Below are positions 35,909-46,092 of a DNA stretch of 64,000 nucleotides, one piece after another. The notes below the pieces were generated by a model. The model had not been told where the DNA came from and searched no databases. It saw only the letters and a program-made list of their open reading frames with translations. Source of the DNA: Demequina mangrovi (GTDB lineage: Bacteria; Actinomycetota; Actinomycetes; Actinomycetales; Demequinaceae); NCBI RefSeq assembly GCF_000759715.1, contig NZ_BBLU01000003.1:55850-119849 (forward strand). Reading direction: 5' to 3'. The position numbers and the translations under genes were made by a program. Each line of letters opens with the position of its first letter. Within the stretch, counting starts at the first letter, position 1.

Positions 35909-36573
35909 TCCGGGTGGCGCTCGTGGACGACCAGGCGATGGTGCGGGTCGGGCTGAGGATGATCCTCGAGTCGGAGGACGACATCGAGGTGGTGGCCGAG
36001 GCGACATCCGGCGTCGAGGCGGCGGGCATCGTGGCGGAGCACGCCCCCGACGTGGTCCTCATGGACGTGCGCATGCCGGGCATGGACGGCCTCACCGCGA
36101 CGCGCGAGGTGCTCGCGGCCCACCCCGGCACGCGCATCGTCATCCTCACCACGTTCGACGACGACGAGTACGTGTACGAGTCGCTGCGCGCGGGAGCCTC
36201 GGGCTTCCTGCTCAAGAGCGTCGACGGCGATGCGCTCGTGTCCGCCGTCAAGGTGGTGGCGGGCGGCGACGCGCTCCTCGCCCCCGAGGTGACGCGGCGC
36301 GTGATCGAGCAGTTCGCACGCTCCGGCGTCGACCCCGAGGAGCCCGACGAGCCGTCGGTCGAGGCCATCGGGGACCTCTCCGAGCGCGAGGTCGAGGTGC
36401 TGCGCCTCATGGCGCGCGGGCTGTCGAACCAGGAGATCGCGGCGGAGCTGTTCGTGTCCGCGACCACGGTGAAGACGCACGTGAGCCACATCCTCACCAA
36501 GCTGGGCGTGCGCGACCGCGTGCAGGCGGTGGTCGAGGCCTACGACTCGGGCATCGTGGTCCCGCGCCCGTGA
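35905..36573 (+). CDS. Response regulator, NarL/FixJ family
   Basis: The regulator (222 aa) has a receiver domain with the acidic pair at D8-D9, the phospho-accepting D54 in VVLMDVRMPGMDG and Lys in FLLKSVDGD. The C-terminal LuxR-type helix-turn-helix is LSEREVEVLRLMARGLSNQE followed by VKTHVSHILTKLGV. It is translated with its kinase through an ATGA overlap. The ABC modules that follow on the same strand are likely targets, because a shared palindrome occurs before each of them. Confidence 0.93.
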   Translation: MIRVALVDDQAMVRVGLRMILESEDDIEVVAEATSGVEAAGIVAEHAPDVVLMDVRMPGMDGLTATREVLAAHPGTRIVILTTFDDDEYVYESLRAGASGFLLKSVDGDALVSAVKVVAGGDALLAPEVTRRVIEQFARSGVDPEEPDEPSVEAIGDLSEREVEVLRLMARGLSNQEIAAELFVSATTVKTHVSHILTKLGVRDRVQAVVEAYDSGIVVPRP

Positions 36574-36602
36574 CGGGTCATCCCTGAGACGGAGGTCCCG
36601 GA

Positions 36603-36622
36603 ACCGTCCTTGCGGACGATGC
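36603..36622 (+). promoter_or_regulatory. Operator-like site before the first ABC module
   Basis: ACCGTCCTTGCGGACGATGC contains CGTCC-N4-GGACG and repeats the core of the palindrome before the kinase gene. It lies 65 bp upstream of the ATPase start. Confidence 0.45.
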
Positions 36623-36686
36623 CATGGGCGGACGAGGTCCGACAGACTGACGCGGAAACGTTCTGGCCTACGAGGGGAAACCTGTC

Positions 36687-37424
36687 ATGACCACCACTGT
36701 CACGCTCGCCGCGTCCATGCGCGGCGGCACCAAGGACTACGGGCACGGCGACGCGGCGGTCCGCGCGCTCGACGGCATCGACGTCGACATCGCCACGGCG
36801 GAGTTCACCGCCATCATGGGCCCCTCGGGCTCGGGCAAGTCGACGCTGCTGCACACGCTCGCGGGCCTCGACCGCCTCACCGCCGGCCAGTCGTGGATCG
36901 GCGAGACCGAGATCTCGGCGCTGTCCGAGGACAAGATCACGCAGGTGCGCCGCGACAAGATCGGCTTCGTCTTCCAGGCCTTCAACCTCATCCCCTCGCT
37001 GTCCGCGAAGGAGAACATCACCCTGCCGCTCGACATCTCGGGCCGCGACATCGACCCCGCGTGGTTCGACGAGATCATCGGCATCCTCGGCCTCGGCGAC
37101 CGCCTCACGCATCTGCCGGCCGAGCTCTCCGGCGGCCAGCAGCAGCGCGTCGCGGTGGCGCGCGCCCTCGTGGCCCGCCCCGAGCTCATCTTCGCGGACG
37201 AGCCCTCGGGCAACCTCGACTCGCGCTCGGGCGCGGAGCTGCTCGGCTTCATGCGTCGCGCCGTCAAGGAGTTCGGCCAGACCATCGCGATGGTGACGCA
37301 CGACCCGACCGCGGCCTCGTACTCGGACCGCGTCCTGTTCCTCGCCGACGGCCGCATCGTCGACGAGATGCGTGAGCCGACCGCGGACGCCGTGCTCGAC
37401 CGCATGAAGCAGATGGGGCACTGA
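36687..37424 (+). CDS. ABC transporter ATP-binding protein, MacB/LolD type (module 1)
   Basis: The ATPase (245 aa) has Walker A GPSGSGKSTL, the Q-loop FVFQAFNLIPSLS, signature LSGGQQQRVAVARAL, Walker B LIFADEPSGNLD and the H-loop VTHDPTAA. This set, with the SGNLDS D-loop, fits the MacB/LolD/FtsE-like branch that works with FtsX-type permeases. Its TGA overlaps the permease ATG by one base. It is a close paralogue of the protein at 40189-40950. Targets in this branch include lipoproteins and peptide antibiotics; none can be named here. Confidence 0.93.
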   Translation: MTTTVTLAASMRGGTKDYGHGDAAVRALDGIDVDIATAEFTAIMGPSGSGKSTLLHTLAGLDRLTAGQSWIGETEISALSEDKITQVRRDKIGFVFQAFNLIPSLSAKENITLPLDISGRDIDPAWFDEIIGILGLGDRLTHLPAELSGGQQQRVAVARALVARPELIFADEPSGNLDSRSGAELLGFMRRAVKEFGQTIAMVTHDPTAASYSDRVLFLADGRIVDEMREPTADAVLDRMKQMGH

Positions 37425-39958
37425 TGTTCCGTCTCGCAGTCAAGTCCGTCAAGCACAACCCCAAGAGGCTGGTGCTGACGGCGGTCGCGGTCGCGCTCGG
37501 AGTCGCGCTCGCGGCCGCCACCTTCACGCTCACCAACGCGCTCTCCGGCGGCTTCTCCAAGCTGTTCGACGAGATCTACGCCGGCACCGACGTCATCGTC
37601 GAAGAGGCCCCCGACGAGCTCGGGGACAGCGAGGACCCGTTCGCCGCGACCGACGCGATCTTCGCCCACGGCGACGTCGACGACGTCGCGGCTGTCGACG
37701 GCGTCGCCTCCGCGTGGGGCGGCCGCCAGGTCTCCGGCACCGTCCTCGCGGCGGACTTCGAGCCGTCGAACGATGTCATGGCCGCGGGCGGCGCCCCCAG
37801 CCAGATCTTCAACTGGGCCGGCGACCCGCGCGTCGACCAGGCCACGCTGATCGAGGGCGAGGGCCCGGCCTCGGACGACGAGATCGTGCTCGACGTCGAC
37901 GCCGCTCCCCGCCTGGGCTACGCGCTCGGCGACACCGTCTCGATCTCGACCGACATCGGGGTCGAGGAGTTCACGCTCGTGGGCCTCGTGCGCTTCGGCG
38001 AGAGCAACTCGCTGCAGGGCGCGACCCTCGCGTACATGACCGACGCCCGCTCCGCGGCGATCAACGGCGACGACGGCTACGACCAGATCAGCGTGATCGT
38101 CGAGGACGGGGCGGACGCGTCCGCCGTCGCCGAGGCGATCGACGAGATCCTCCCCGAGGGCACCCGCGCCATCACGGGCGAGGACAAGGCCGCCGAGCAG
38201 ACCGCGCAGTTCGACGAGATCCTCCAGTACATCGACATCTTCGCGATCGCGTTCGCGCTCATCGCGCTGTTCGTCGGCGCGTACATCATCGTCAACACGT
38301 TCCGCATCATCGTCACGCAGCGCACGCGCGAGTTCGGGCTGCTGCGCGCGATCGGCGTCTCCGGACGCCAGCTGCGCACCATGATCCTGCTCGAGGCGCT
38401 CGTGGTCGCGGTCGTGTCCGCGACCATCGGCATCGTGGTCGGCTACCTCGGCGCGCTCGGCCTGTCCGTGGTGGTCGAGGCGCTCTCCGGCGAGATCTTC
38501 GGCACGGTGACGCTGCCGATCGACGCGGTGGTCTGGGGCTACGTGCTCGGCGCGCTGGTCACCATCGTCGCCGCGATCATGCCCGCGATCCACGCGTCGA
38601 CCATCTCCCCGATGGAGGCGCTGCGCGAGTCGGCCACCGAGTCGAAGAAGCCGCTGCGGCTGCGCAACATCGTCGGCGGCGCGCTGACGCTGCTCGGCGT
38701 CGTCGCGATCGTCGTCGGCCTCTACATGGGCATCGAGAAGCCGTACATCCCGGTGGGCGCCGGCGCGATGATCCTCATCATCGGCGTCACGCTGCTCGCC
38801 GCCCAGGTGCTCGTGCCGCTCGCGTACGCGCTCAAGGCGATGCTCACGCGCATCTTCCGGGTGGACGGCAAGCTCGCCGCCAACAACATCCACCGCGAGC
38901 CGCGCCGCAGCGCCAACACCGCGGCCGCGCTCATGATCGGCGTCATGCTGCTCGCCCTCGTGGCGACCTTCACGGAGTCGATGAAGTCGCTCGTCACCGA
39001 GCAGTTCCAGGGCAACAACGCCGACTTCTTCGTGTTCTCCGCGCAGGGCGCGATCCCGGAGGGCGCGCTCGAGGTCATCGAGGGCGAGGACGGCGTCGCG
39101 TACGTCACCTCGACCGGCCTCGGCACCGTGCTGCTCGACGGCGAGGCGACCGCCGTCGGCGTGATCGACCCCGACACCGCGGAGCTCGCGTTCGACTACA
39201 ACAACGAGCCCGACTTCGACCAGATGGACGGCGGCGCCTTCATCGACCCGTCGATGGTCGACGCCGGCTTCGAGGTGGGCGACGAGCTCATGCTCGAGGG
39301 CGCCGAGGGCACCGCGACCCTCACCGTCACCGGCAGGTACCTCAACGAGGGCGACGCGCAGGTGTGGGTCGACGAGGAGACCGGTCACGCGCTCCTGGGC
39401 GACTACCCGATCGTGCAGTCGATGGTGGTGCTCGACGACGGCGTGGACCCGGAGGCGGCGCAGGACCAGCTCCTCGACGCCCTCGCGGTCGACTACCCGC
39501 TGCTGGTGCTCCAGTCGCCGGGCGAGTTCGAGCAGCTCGCGAACCAGTTCATCGACCTGCTGCTCGGCGTCATCTCGGCGATGCTCGGCGCGGCGCTCAT
39601 CATCGCCCTCCTGGGCGTGGCGAACACGCTGCTGCTGTCCGTGACCGAGCGCACCCGCGAGATCGGCCTGCTGCGCGCCGTCGGCGTGAGGCGTCGGTCG
39701 ATCCGCCGCATGATCCGGATCGAGTCGATGGTGATGGCCGTGTTCGGCACCGTCCTCGGCATGATCCTGGGCGTGGGCCTCGGCGCCGCCCTGGTGCGCG
39801 CGCTCGAGGACTTCGGCTTCACCACCATCACGGTCCCGTGGGCCTGGCTCGCGCTCTACACGATCGCCGCCGCGATCGCGGGCGTGGTCGCCGCGTGGTG
39901 GCCCGCGCATCGTGCCGCCAAGATGGACATCCTCGAGGCCATCGCCTTCGACGGCTGA
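37424..39958 (+). CDS. FtsX-type ABC transporter permease (module 1)
   Basis: The permease (844 aa) has two FtsX cores. An N-terminal segment (RLVLTAVAVALGVALAAATF) is followed by a large extracytoplasmic domain, then three membrane segments near 265-400 with TQRTREFGLLRAIGVSGRQL. The pattern repeats at the C-terminus with SVTERTREIGLLRAVGVRRR. The extracytoplasmic regions are Asp and Glu rich. The architecture is that of transporters that shed or sense envelope-active compounds rather than classical importers. It is a paralogue of 40952-43498. Confidence 0.9.
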   Translation: MFRLAVKSVKHNPKRLVLTAVAVALGVALAAATFTLTNALSGGFSKLFDEIYAGTDVIVEEAPDELGDSEDPFAATDAIFAHGDVDDVAAVDGVASAWGGRQVSGTVLAADFEPSNDVMAAGGAPSQIFNWAGDPRVDQATLIEGEGPASDDEIVLDVDAAPRLGYALGDTVSISTDIGVEEFTLVGLVRFGESNSLQGATLAYMTDARSAAINGDDGYDQISVIVEDGADASAVAEAIDEILPEGTRAITGEDKAAEQTAQFDEILQYIDIFAIAFALIALFVGAYIIVNTFRIIVTQRTREFGLLRAIGVSGRQLRTMILLEALVVAVVSATIGIVVGYLGALGLSVVVEALSGEIFGTVTLPIDAVVWGYVLGALVTIVAAIMPAIHASTISPMEALRESATESKKPLRLRNIVGGALTLLGVVAIVVGLYMGIEKPYIPVGAGAMILIIGVTLLAAQVLVPLAYALKAMLTRIFRVDGKLAANNIHREPRRSANTAAALMIGVMLLALVATFTESMKSLVTEQFQGNNADFFVFSAQGAIPEGALEVIEGEDGVAYVTSTGLGTVLLDGEATAVGVIDPDTAELAFDYNNEPDFDQMDGGAFIDPSMVDAGFEVGDELMLEGAEGTATLTVTGRYLNEGDAQVWVDEETGHALLGDYPIVQSMVVLDDGVDPEAAQDQLLDALAVDYPLLVLQSPGEFEQLANQFIDLLLGVISAMLGAALIIALLGVANTLLLSVTERTREIGLLRAVGVRRRSIRRMIRIESMVMAVFGTVLGMILGVGLGAALVRALEDFGFTTITVPWAWLALYTIAAAIAGVVAAWWPAHRAAKMDILEAIAFDG

Positions 39959-39972
39959 CCCTCGACACCGAC

Positions 39973-40011
39973 GCGAAGGCCCCCGGAGACCTGGTCTCCG
40001 GGGGCCTTCGC
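39973..40011 (+). terminator. Terminator after ABC module 1
   Basis: GCGAAGGCCCCCGGAGACC and its complement form a nearly perfect long stem around a three-base loop 15 bp after the permease stop. It separates the two modules into separate transcripts. Confidence 0.85.
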
Positions 40012-40112
40012 GTGCCCGGCGCGGCCCGCCTCCCCCGACCACCCCCAGGTGTGGGGGCAGGGGGAACCCCCATCCCACCCCCACGAATCCCCCATCGGAA
40101 CGATTCGGACAA

Positions 40113-40131
40113 ACCGTCCTCCGGGCCGATG
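40113..40131 (+). promoter_or_regulatory. Operator-like site before the second ABC module
   Basis: ACCGTCCTCCGGGCCGATG aligns base by base with the site at 36603 (ACCGTCCTTGCGGACGATG), with four differences. It lies about 58 bp before the ATPase start. Confidence 0.4.
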
Positions 40132-40188
40132 CGCCCCCGCCCCGCGCGGACCGACGATGTGCGAGGCAGACATCATCGGGAGGAAGCC

Positions 40189-40950
40189 ATGACCACCACG
40201 CTCATCGAGACGCCGCGGACCTCCGTGGCGGTCGCCGCGTCCATGCGCGGCGGCACCAAGACCTACGGCCACGGGGATGCGGAGGTCCGGGCGCTCGACG
40301 GGATCGACGTCGACGTCGCGACCGGCGAGTTCACCGCCATCATGGGCCCCTCGGGCTCGGGCAAGTCGACCCTGCTGCACACGCTCGCGGGCCTCGACCG
40401 CCTCACCGCCGGCCAGTCCTGGATCGGCGACCAGGAGCTCTCGCGGCTCTCGGAGGACAAGATCACGCAGGTGCGCCGCGACAAGATCGGCTTCGTGTTC
40501 CAGGCCTTCAACCTCATCCCGTCGCTCAGCGCCCGCGAGAACATCACGCTGCCGCTCGACATCTCGGGCCGCAGGGTCGAGCAGGCGTGGTTCGACGAGG
40601 TCATCGGCATCCTCGGGCTCGGCGACCGCCTCACGCACCTGCCCGCGGAGCTCTCCGGCGGTCAGCAGCAGCGCGTCGCGGTCGCCCGCGCGCTCGTGGC
40701 CCGCCCCGAGCTCATCTTCGCGGACGAGCCCTCGGGCAACCTCGACTCCCGCTCCGGAGGCGAGCTGCTGGCGTTCATGCGCCGCGCGGTCACCGACTTC
40801 GGGCAGACCATCGCGATGGTGACGCACGACCCGACCGCGGCCTCGTTCGCGGACCGCGTGCTGTTCCTCGCGGACGGCCGCATCGTCGACGAGATGCGGG
40901 ACCCCACCGCCGAGCTCGTCCTCGACCGCATGAAGCAGATGGGGCACTGA
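40189..40950 (+). CDS. ABC transporter ATP-binding protein, MacB/LolD type (module 2)
   Basis: The ATPase (253 aa) starts at an ATG with GGGAGGAAG upstream. All motifs match the module 1 protein (GPSGSGKSTL, LSGGQQQRVAVARAL, LIFADEPSGNLDS, VTHDPTAA), and from ASMRGGTK to the end the two are near identical, which marks a tandem duplication. The N-terminus has an extra segment, LIETPRTSVAVA. The permease gene follows after one base. Confidence 0.93.
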   Translation: MTTTLIETPRTSVAVAASMRGGTKTYGHGDAEVRALDGIDVDVATGEFTAIMGPSGSGKSTLLHTLAGLDRLTAGQSWIGDQELSRLSEDKITQVRRDKIGFVFQAFNLIPSLSARENITLPLDISGRRVEQAWFDEVIGILGLGDRLTHLPAELSGGQQQRVAVARALVARPELIFADEPSGNLDSRSGGELLAFMRRAVTDFGQTIAMVTHDPTAASFADRVLFLADGRIVDEMRDPTAELVLDRMKQMGH

Positions 40951-40951
40951 C

Positions 40952-43498
40952 ATGTTCCGGCTCGCTGCCAAGTCCGTCCGGCACAACCCCAAGAGGCTGA
41001 TCCTGACCGCCTTCGCGGTCGCGCTCGGCGTGGGGCTCATCGCCGCGACGCACATCTTCACCGACTCGCTCGACCGCGGCTTCACGCGGCTGTTCGGCGA
41101 GATCTACGACGGCGTCGACGTCATCGTCGAGCCCATCACCGACGGCGGCGAGGTGGGCGACCCGACCTCGGGCGACAGCGTCGCGAAGAACCTCGACGAC
41201 GATGCGGTCCGCATCGCGCAGGACGCCGCCGGGGTGGACCTCGCGATGGGCGCTACCGAGGCCCTCGGCGCGCTCATCGGCACCGACGGCGAGACGCTCT
41301 CCGGCGGCAGCGGCTTCGGCCCGCCCACGCTGTTCTTCAACTGGACCGGGGTCGAGGACTTCGACTCCGCGACCCTCCTCGACGGGCGCGCGCCCGAGGC
41401 CGACGACGAGCTCGTGGTCGACGTCGACACCGCCGAGCAGCACGGGCTCGCCGTGGGCGACCAGGTGGTGGTCGGCGGCGCCGAGGGCACCTACCCGTCC
41501 ACCGTGGTCGGCATCGCGACCTGGGGCGACAGCAACAACACGCAGGGCGCGACCCTCGTGTGGACGTCCCTCGACCGCGTGCGCGAGCTCGGGGGCGGCG
41601 ACGGCTGGACCGTGATCCACGTCCGCGTGGACGACGGCGCCGACGCGGAGGCCGTGGCCGCCGCGATCGACACCGCGCTGCCCGAGGGCGCCCGCGCGCT
41701 CACCGGCGCCGCCAAGGCCGAGGAGCAGGCCGAGTCCCTCGGCGAGGCGCTCAAGGCCGTGGACATCTTCACGCTGGCCTTCGCGTTCGTCGCGCTCTTC
41801 GTGGGCGCGTACATCATCGCCAACACGTTCCGGATCATCGTCACCCAGCGCACCCGCGAGTTCGGGCTGATGCGCGCGGTGGGCGTCAAGGGCCAGCAGG
41901 TGCGGACGATGGTGCTCGGCGAGGCGCTGCTCATCGGCATCGTCGCCTCGGTCACCGGCATCCTCATGGGCTACGCGCTCGCCGGCGGCATCATCTGGCT
42001 GCTCAAGGCGCTCGGCCCCGGCGAGTCCTTCGCCGCGCCGATCATCCCGCTCGACGCGATCATCTGGGGCTTCGCGGTCGGCATCCTCGTGACGCTCGCC
42101 TCGGCGCTGCTCCCGGCGATCCACGCCTCCCGGATCTCCCCGATGGAGGCGATGCGCGAGGCCGCGGTGCAGAACCGCCGCGGGCTGACGATGCGCAACA
42201 TCGTCGGCGGAGCCCTCGCCCTCACCGGCGCCGGGCTCACCACCGTCGGGCTCTACGCGGGCCTCGACCGGCCGTACGTGTACGTCGGCGCCGGCGCGGT
42301 GCTGCTGGTGCTCGGCGTGACGCTGCTCGCGGCGCAGCTCCTGGTGCCGCTCGCCTTCGGGATGCGGGACCTGCTCACGCGGATCTGGCGGGTGGACGGC
42401 AAGCTCGCGGCCAACAACATCCACCGCGAGCCTCGCCGCAGCGCCAACACGGCGGCGGCGCTGATGATCGGCGTGATGCTCCTCGCGCTCACCGCCACCG
42501 TGACCCAGACGGTCAAGGCGGTGGCGAACGATGCGATCGGCGGCCAGTTCACCGCCGACCTCATGGTGGTGAGCACCACGGTCCCCGGCTCGCCGGACCA
42601 GTCCGTGGTCGACGAGCTCGCGTCCGTCGCGGGCGTCGAGACCGTGACGCGCAGCGCGTCGCTCGACGCGCGGGTGGACGGCGTGAAGATCCCCGTCACC
42701 GTGCTCGACACCGCGACCGCCGAGGAGGCGATCGCGTACGAGACCGAGCCGTCCTTCTCGGAGATCGACGGCGGGGTGTTCGTGTCGCCGTCGGCCATCG
42801 AGGCGGGCGCGGAGGTGGGCGACACCGTCACGCTCGTGGGCGAGGAGGGCGAGATCTCTCTCGAGGTCACCGGCACCTACCCGAACTCGGGCGACGGCGA
42901 CTACTTCGTCGACTTCGCCCAGGCCGAGCAGCTCGGGTCCCCCATCGACGTGTGGCAGTACAGCATCGTCGCCGAGTCCGGCGCGGACCTCGACCAGGTG
43001 CGCGCCGATCTCGAGGACCTGGTCGCCACCGAGTACCCGCTGCTCACGGTGCAGTCGCCCGACGACATGCTCGAGCTCGCGAACCAGCTCATCGACCTCA
43101 TGCTCGCGGTCATCACCGCGCTGCTGTCCGGGGCGCTCGTCATCGCCGTGCTGGGCGTGGCCAACACGCTGCTGCTGTCCGTGACCGAGCGCACCCGCGA
43201 GATCGGGCTGCTGCGCGCGGTCGGCTCGCGGCGCCGGTCGGTGCGACGGATGATCCGGATCGAGTCGGTGGTGATGAGCCTGTTCGGGGCGATCCTCGGG
43301 ATCGTGCTGGGCGTCGCGCTCGGCGTCGCGCTGATCCGGGCGCTCGAGGAGTTCGGGTTCGACACGGTCGCGATCCCGTGGGGCATGCTCGCGATCTACA
43401 CGGTCCTCGCGATCGTCGCGGGCATCGTCGCCGCCTGGTGGCCCGCCCGCCGCGCGGCGAAGATGGACGTGCTCGAGGCCATCGCCTTTGACGGTTGA
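40952..43498 (+). CDS. FtsX-type ABC transporter permease (module 2)
   Basis: The permease (848 aa) has the same layout as module 1: an N-terminal membrane anchor, a large external domain, an FtsX core with TQRTREFGLMRAVGVKGQQV and a second core with SVTERTREIGLLRAVGSRRR. The membrane regions are much more conserved between the two copies than the external domains, which suggests that the copies recognise different ligands or partners. It ends 18 bp before a strong bidirectional hairpin. Confidence 0.9.
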   Translation: MFRLAAKSVRHNPKRLILTAFAVALGVGLIAATHIFTDSLDRGFTRLFGEIYDGVDVIVEPITDGGEVGDPTSGDSVAKNLDDDAVRIAQDAAGVDLAMGATEALGALIGTDGETLSGGSGFGPPTLFFNWTGVEDFDSATLLDGRAPEADDELVVDVDTAEQHGLAVGDQVVVGGAEGTYPSTVVGIATWGDSNNTQGATLVWTSLDRVRELGGGDGWTVIHVRVDDGADAEAVAAAIDTALPEGARALTGAAKAEEQAESLGEALKAVDIFTLAFAFVALFVGAYIIANTFRIIVTQRTREFGLMRAVGVKGQQVRTMVLGEALLIGIVASVTGILMGYALAGGIIWLLKALGPGESFAAPIIPLDAIIWGFAVGILVTLASALLPAIHASRISPMEAMREAAVQNRRGLTMRNIVGGALALTGAGLTTVGLYAGLDRPYVYVGAGAVLLVLGVTLLAAQLLVPLAFGMRDLLTRIWRVDGKLAANNIHREPRRSANTAAALMIGVMLLALTATVTQTVKAVANDAIGGQFTADLMVVSTTVPGSPDQSVVDELASVAGVETVTRSASLDARVDGVKIPVTVLDTATAEEAIAYETEPSFSEIDGGVFVSPSAIEAGAEVGDTVTLVGEEGEISLEVTGTYPNSGDGDYFVDFAQAEQLGSPIDVWQYSIVAESGADLDQVRADLEDLVATEYPLLTVQSPDDMLELANQLIDLMLAVITALLSGALVIAVLGVANTLLLSVTERTREIGLLRAVGSRRRSVRRMIRIESVVMSLFGAILGIVLGVALGVALIRALEEFGFDTVAIPWGMLAIYTVLAIVAGIVAAWWPARRAAKMDVLEAIAFDG

Positions 43499-43515
43499 CG
43501 GTTGACGGCTGGCGG

Positions 43516-43562
43516 CCGGCGCGCGGCCCCCTGGGATCCTGTCCTCGGGGGCCGCGCGCCGG
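43516..43562. terminator. Bidirectional terminator between ABC module 2 and murB
   Basis: CCGGCGCGCGGCCCCC (43516-43531) and GGGGGCCGCGCGCCGG (43547-43562) form a perfect 16-bp stem. It lies between convergent genes and can serve both. Confidence 0.85.
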
Positions 43563-43575
43563 CGGTGCCGCGGGG

Positions 43576-44625
<1,050 letters not shown>

Positions 44626-44654
44626 GGGCTCAGGGTATCCGCGGTGCCGGGACC

Positions 44655-45998
44655 TCAGCCCCGGTCGGGGCAGGCGCACTCGGCGTCCGCGGCGGCGTCG
44701 CCACCCTCGGTGACATCGGCGATCTCGGCGACGGCGGCGCCGGCCACGCCCTGCTCCGGCCCGAGCGCGACCGCGTCCTCGCGGCGCGCGAGCGCACGAT
44801 GCGAGCGGAACAGCGGGCCCTCCGCACGGACGGCGCGTGCGAGCGTGAACGAGATCACGGTGCCGATCACCACGACCATGAGGGCGACGCGCAACTGGAC
44901 CACGTCGCCCAGATGGCCGATGATCTGCGGCATCGTGAGGCCCGCGATGGTCATGAACGAGGACACGGCCGCGACGCGCGCGGCCGCGTGGCGAGGATCG
45001 TCGGAGGCCGCGGAGAAGCCGATGGGGACGGTGAGCGCCGCGCCGAGCCCCCAGAGGACCATCGCGAGGGGCACGAGCGCCAGCGTGGGCGTGAAGGCGA
45101 AGAGGGTCAGCCCGGTGGCGACCAGCACTGCGGAGACCCGCAACGTCACCACGCGGCCGAGCCTCGCGATGATCGGCGCGCCCCACCAGCGCACCGTCAC
45201 CATCGACACGACGAACAGCCAGTAGAACAGGTCGCCCACCGCCTCGGTCTGGCCGAAGGCCTGGACCACCGCGAGCGAGGTCCACTGGCCGGCCGCGCCC
45301 TCGACCGCCGCGGCGGTGAAGACGATGAGGCCGATGAGCACGACGCGCCGGTCGCGGTACTCCTCGCGCGCCGCCGCGAACGGGCCTCCCAGGCCGGGTC
45401 GCGCATCGTCCGGTCGGGGGCTGCCGTCGAGCACCGCGACGCGTCGGACCGACAGCCGGAGGACGGTGAGCATCAGCGCGACCGCCGAGAAGTGCCACAC
45501 GGGCGCGACGCCGACGTGCGAGAGCCACGCGCCCACCGCGAGACCGCTGGCGAGGCCCACCGAGAAGCCCGCGTGGAACTGCGGCATGACTGCGCGCCCG
45601 ATCGCCCGCTCGACCTCCGCGGCCTCGGCGTTGACGCACACGTTCGCGGTCGCGAACGCGAACGCGACGAAGAAGTTCGCGGCGGCGAAGAGCACCTGCG
45701 AGCCCCACGCCGTCGAGACGCCGACGGCCGAGATCGCGACGAGGTGGAGGAACGCCGACCACCCGAGCAGCGCGTACGTCCCGAACCTCGCGACCGACCA
45801 GCCCGTCACGAGCATCGCGCACAGCGCCCCGAGCGCGCCGAACAGCATCAGCCGCGCGAGCTCGCCCGTGGTCACCCCGAGCAGCTCGGTGATGGTGGGG
45901 AGCCGCGAGGACACCGTCGCCATGTAGAAGCCCAGGATCCACTGGATGGCGAGCACCCCGCGGTGCGCGGAGGTGACGCGGGCGGCGGCGTGGGTCAT
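44655..45998 (-). CDS. MFS transporter, substrate unknown
   Basis: The protein (447 aa) has about 12 hydrophobic segments. The ATG at 45996-45998 follows GAAGGA and gives MTHAAARVTSAHRGVLAIQW. The loop VARFGTY after segment two and the central charged loop (RRVAVLDGSPRPDDARPG) fit the 6+6 major-facilitator plan. The C-terminal tail ends in a Cys-rich ECACPDRG. The gene is divergent from a LacI-type regulator with 94 bp between them, so it is probably controlled by it and may carry a sugar-related compound, but that is inference. Confidence 0.85.
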   Translation of the reverse strand: MTHAAARVTSAHRGVLAIQWILGFYMATVSSRLPTITELLGVTTGELARLMLFGALGALCAMLVTGWSVARFGTYALLGWSAFLHLVAISAVGVSTAWGSQVLFAAANFFVAFAFATANVCVNAEAAEVERAIGRAVMPQFHAGFSVGLASGLAVGAWLSHVGVAPVWHFSAVALMLTVLRLSVRRVAVLDGSPRPDDARPGLGGPFAAAREEYRDRRVVLIGLIVFTAAAVEGAAGQWTSLAVVQAFGQTEAVGDLFYWLFVVSMVTVRWWGAPIIARLGRVVTLRVSAVLVATGLTLFAFTPTLALVPLAMVLWGLGAALTVPIGFSAASDDPRHAAARVAAVSSFMTIAGLTMPQIIGHLGDVVQLRVALMVVVIGTVISFTLARAVRAEGPLFRSHRALARREDAVALGPEQGVAGAAVAEIADVTEGGDAAADAECACPDRG

Positions 45999-46092
45999 GG
46001 CGTCCTTCGGTCGATGCGGGTACGGCGGGGTGCACGCGTGCTGCGAGCGCGCGGCGCTAGCCTGAGGCTTGATCGAACCGAGGGAGAACCGC

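Noticed and set aside
37714..40950. A single 1078-codon protein spanning module 1 permease and module 2 ATPase
   Set aside because: The first two thirds are an out-of-frame shadow of the permease; the genuine ATPase begins at 40189 with its own ribosome binding site.
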